Shown: positions 20,329 through 20,961 of the stretch, piece by piece | Numbering within the stretch: the stretch's first letter is position 1 | How the letters are laid out: each line of letters starts with the position of its first letter | Assembly (NCBI GenBank): GCA_023247085.1 | Contig: JAHFHC010000015.1 | Span: forward strand, 1-20,961 | From: Microcaldota archaeon | GTDB taxonomy: Archaea > Micrarchaeota > Micrarchaeia > Norongarragalinales > UBA8480 | Direction of reading: 5' to 3' | Length of the DNA: 20,961 nucleotides | Notes under the pieces: generated by a model | What the model saw: the letters and a program-made list of their open reading frames with translations, nothing else | What the model was told of the DNA's origin: nothing | Database searches by the model: none | Program-made: the position numbers and the translations under genes

Positions 20329-20961
20329 ATGCTTACGTGGGAAAAATATTTGACTCGGGAATATTCTTTTCTTTACATTAGCTATTCTACCTATTGCTAT
20401 GGGCTAATGCGTAAAAAAGTTGGAACTACTATTAGTTTTGACCTAGCTCACGGTAGAGGTTCAGTTGTTTCGCTTTATGGTATTGACGCTGATTTTCAAA
20501 ATTGCTATACTGAAATAAATGAAATATTAGCTAAAGATGAAAAAGTTGTAGTCAAAATGATGCGTGATTTTGAGAAATTCACTTCGCAATATTATACTAT
20601 AATTGACCAAATTAACTCTGAAATAAGCAAGAGAAAACTTAAGCAATTTTTGCTGGAGCTAGATGAAGTATTTGTAGAAATTTTATGCAGATATTTGTTT
20701 TTTGTTTATTTGGGTTACGGCGGAGATCGGCCATTTATAAAAAAGTTTCTTAAAAAATACGCTGAACAATTTGAAAAAATTCGCAATTGCGGTATTGATG
20801 TGCATATGGGTAAGCATTTTCCAAAACTATTTGGCAGATACAATGAGTCGTTTGCATCATCTTTGTATTTATTGTCCAGAGCAGAATTACTACGCATGTT
20901 AAATGATGAAAATGTAGATTTAAAACGAATTAAACAACGTGGAACTGAGTATTTACTATTA
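20329..20961 (+). CDS. Unrecognised protein, 5' part (3' end outside window)
   Basis: Open frame of 211 codons from the ATG at 20329 to the window edge with no stop. The TATA-like TTAAAAATTATTTTATT region (20302-20318) lies upstream, and the gene is 23 bases past nucS. The product is soluble and mostly helical, rich in Lys, Tyr, Phe and Glu, starting MLTWEKYLTREYSFLY. A central block (FTSQYYTIIDQINSEISK, LKQFLLELDEVFVEIL) looks like long helices. The combination of an aromatic W-x-K-x-x-x-R-E-x-S start and long helices recalls the N-terminal region of phosphoenolpyruvate-utilising-type proteins seen in archaeal genomes. That is memory-based and weak. The missing C terminus would decide the identity. 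Confidence 0.6.
   Translation, partial: MLTWEKYLTREYSFLYISYSTYCYGLMRKKVGTTISFDLAHGRGSVVSLYGIDADFQNCYTEINEILAKDEKVVVKMMRDFEKFTSQYYTIIDQINSEISKRKLKQFLLELDEVFVEILCRYLFFVYLGYGGDRPFIKKFLKKYAEQFEKIRNCGIDVHMGKHFPKLFGRYNESFASSLYLLSRAELLRMLNDENVDLKRIKQRGTEYLLL

Overview
This window looks like a piece of an archaeal chromosome, most likely from a DPANN-type lineage; I cannot fix the phylum from sequence alone. The archaeal signature genes are FEN1, an MBF1-like regulator, NAC, archease, a KEOPS Pcc1-like subunit, elongation factor 1A with ribosomal protein uS10, an Lhr helicase and NucS/EndoMS. The DNA is AT-rich. Most genes have a TATA-like box centred about 24-31 bases before the start codon, so their mRNAs are probably leaderless. 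Clear Shine-Dalgarno sequences are seen only at EF1A and the gene after trpS.

Layout, left to right. (1) 1-1421: the 3' end of a repeat-built surface protein and a single-pass cell-surface protein. (2) 1457-5429: FEN1 (minus) divergent from MBF1 and a site-2 membrane protease (plus), then NAC (minus) and archease (plus). (3) 5459-7985: a Pcc1-like gene and a TraB-like protein in a tight minus-strand pair, a Nudix hydrolase (plus), a small ORF and a gene of unknown function (minus). (4) 8078-8282: a minus-strand tRNA-Ser(UGA) interrupted by two introns, one in the anticodon loop and one in the T loop; beside it lies a small winged-helix-like gene (plus). (5) 8794-13075: uS10, EF1A with a long structured leader, a secreted Lon-type protease without an ATPase, and a small unknown gene, all minus. 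(6) 13127-15323: tryptophanyl-tRNA synthetase, a small unknown gene and a SAM methyltransferase (plus). (7) 15356-18603: Lhr-type helicase followed by a two-TM potassium channel (minus). (8) 18711-20961: a radical-SAM-fold protein that has lost all three cluster cysteines, NucS, and the 5' part of an unrecognised gene that runs off the window (plus).

Functional links: translation and tRNA biology dominate (EF1A, uS10, NAC, TrpRS, Pcc1 for t6A, archease for RtcB). The doubly interrupted tRNA-Ser needs a splicing endonuclease and then RtcB ligation, which archease stimulates. Replication and repair is the second theme (FEN1, Lhr, NucS). The envelope proteins (surface repeats, Lon-like protease, S2P, K+ channel) form a third group. 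No CRISPR array, insertion sequence or integrase was seen. The most notable items are the two-intron tRNA-Ser, the cysteine-less radical-SAM homologue, the TraB-like protein with an internal twin-arginine motif, and two divergent gene pairs that seem to share one central TATA element.
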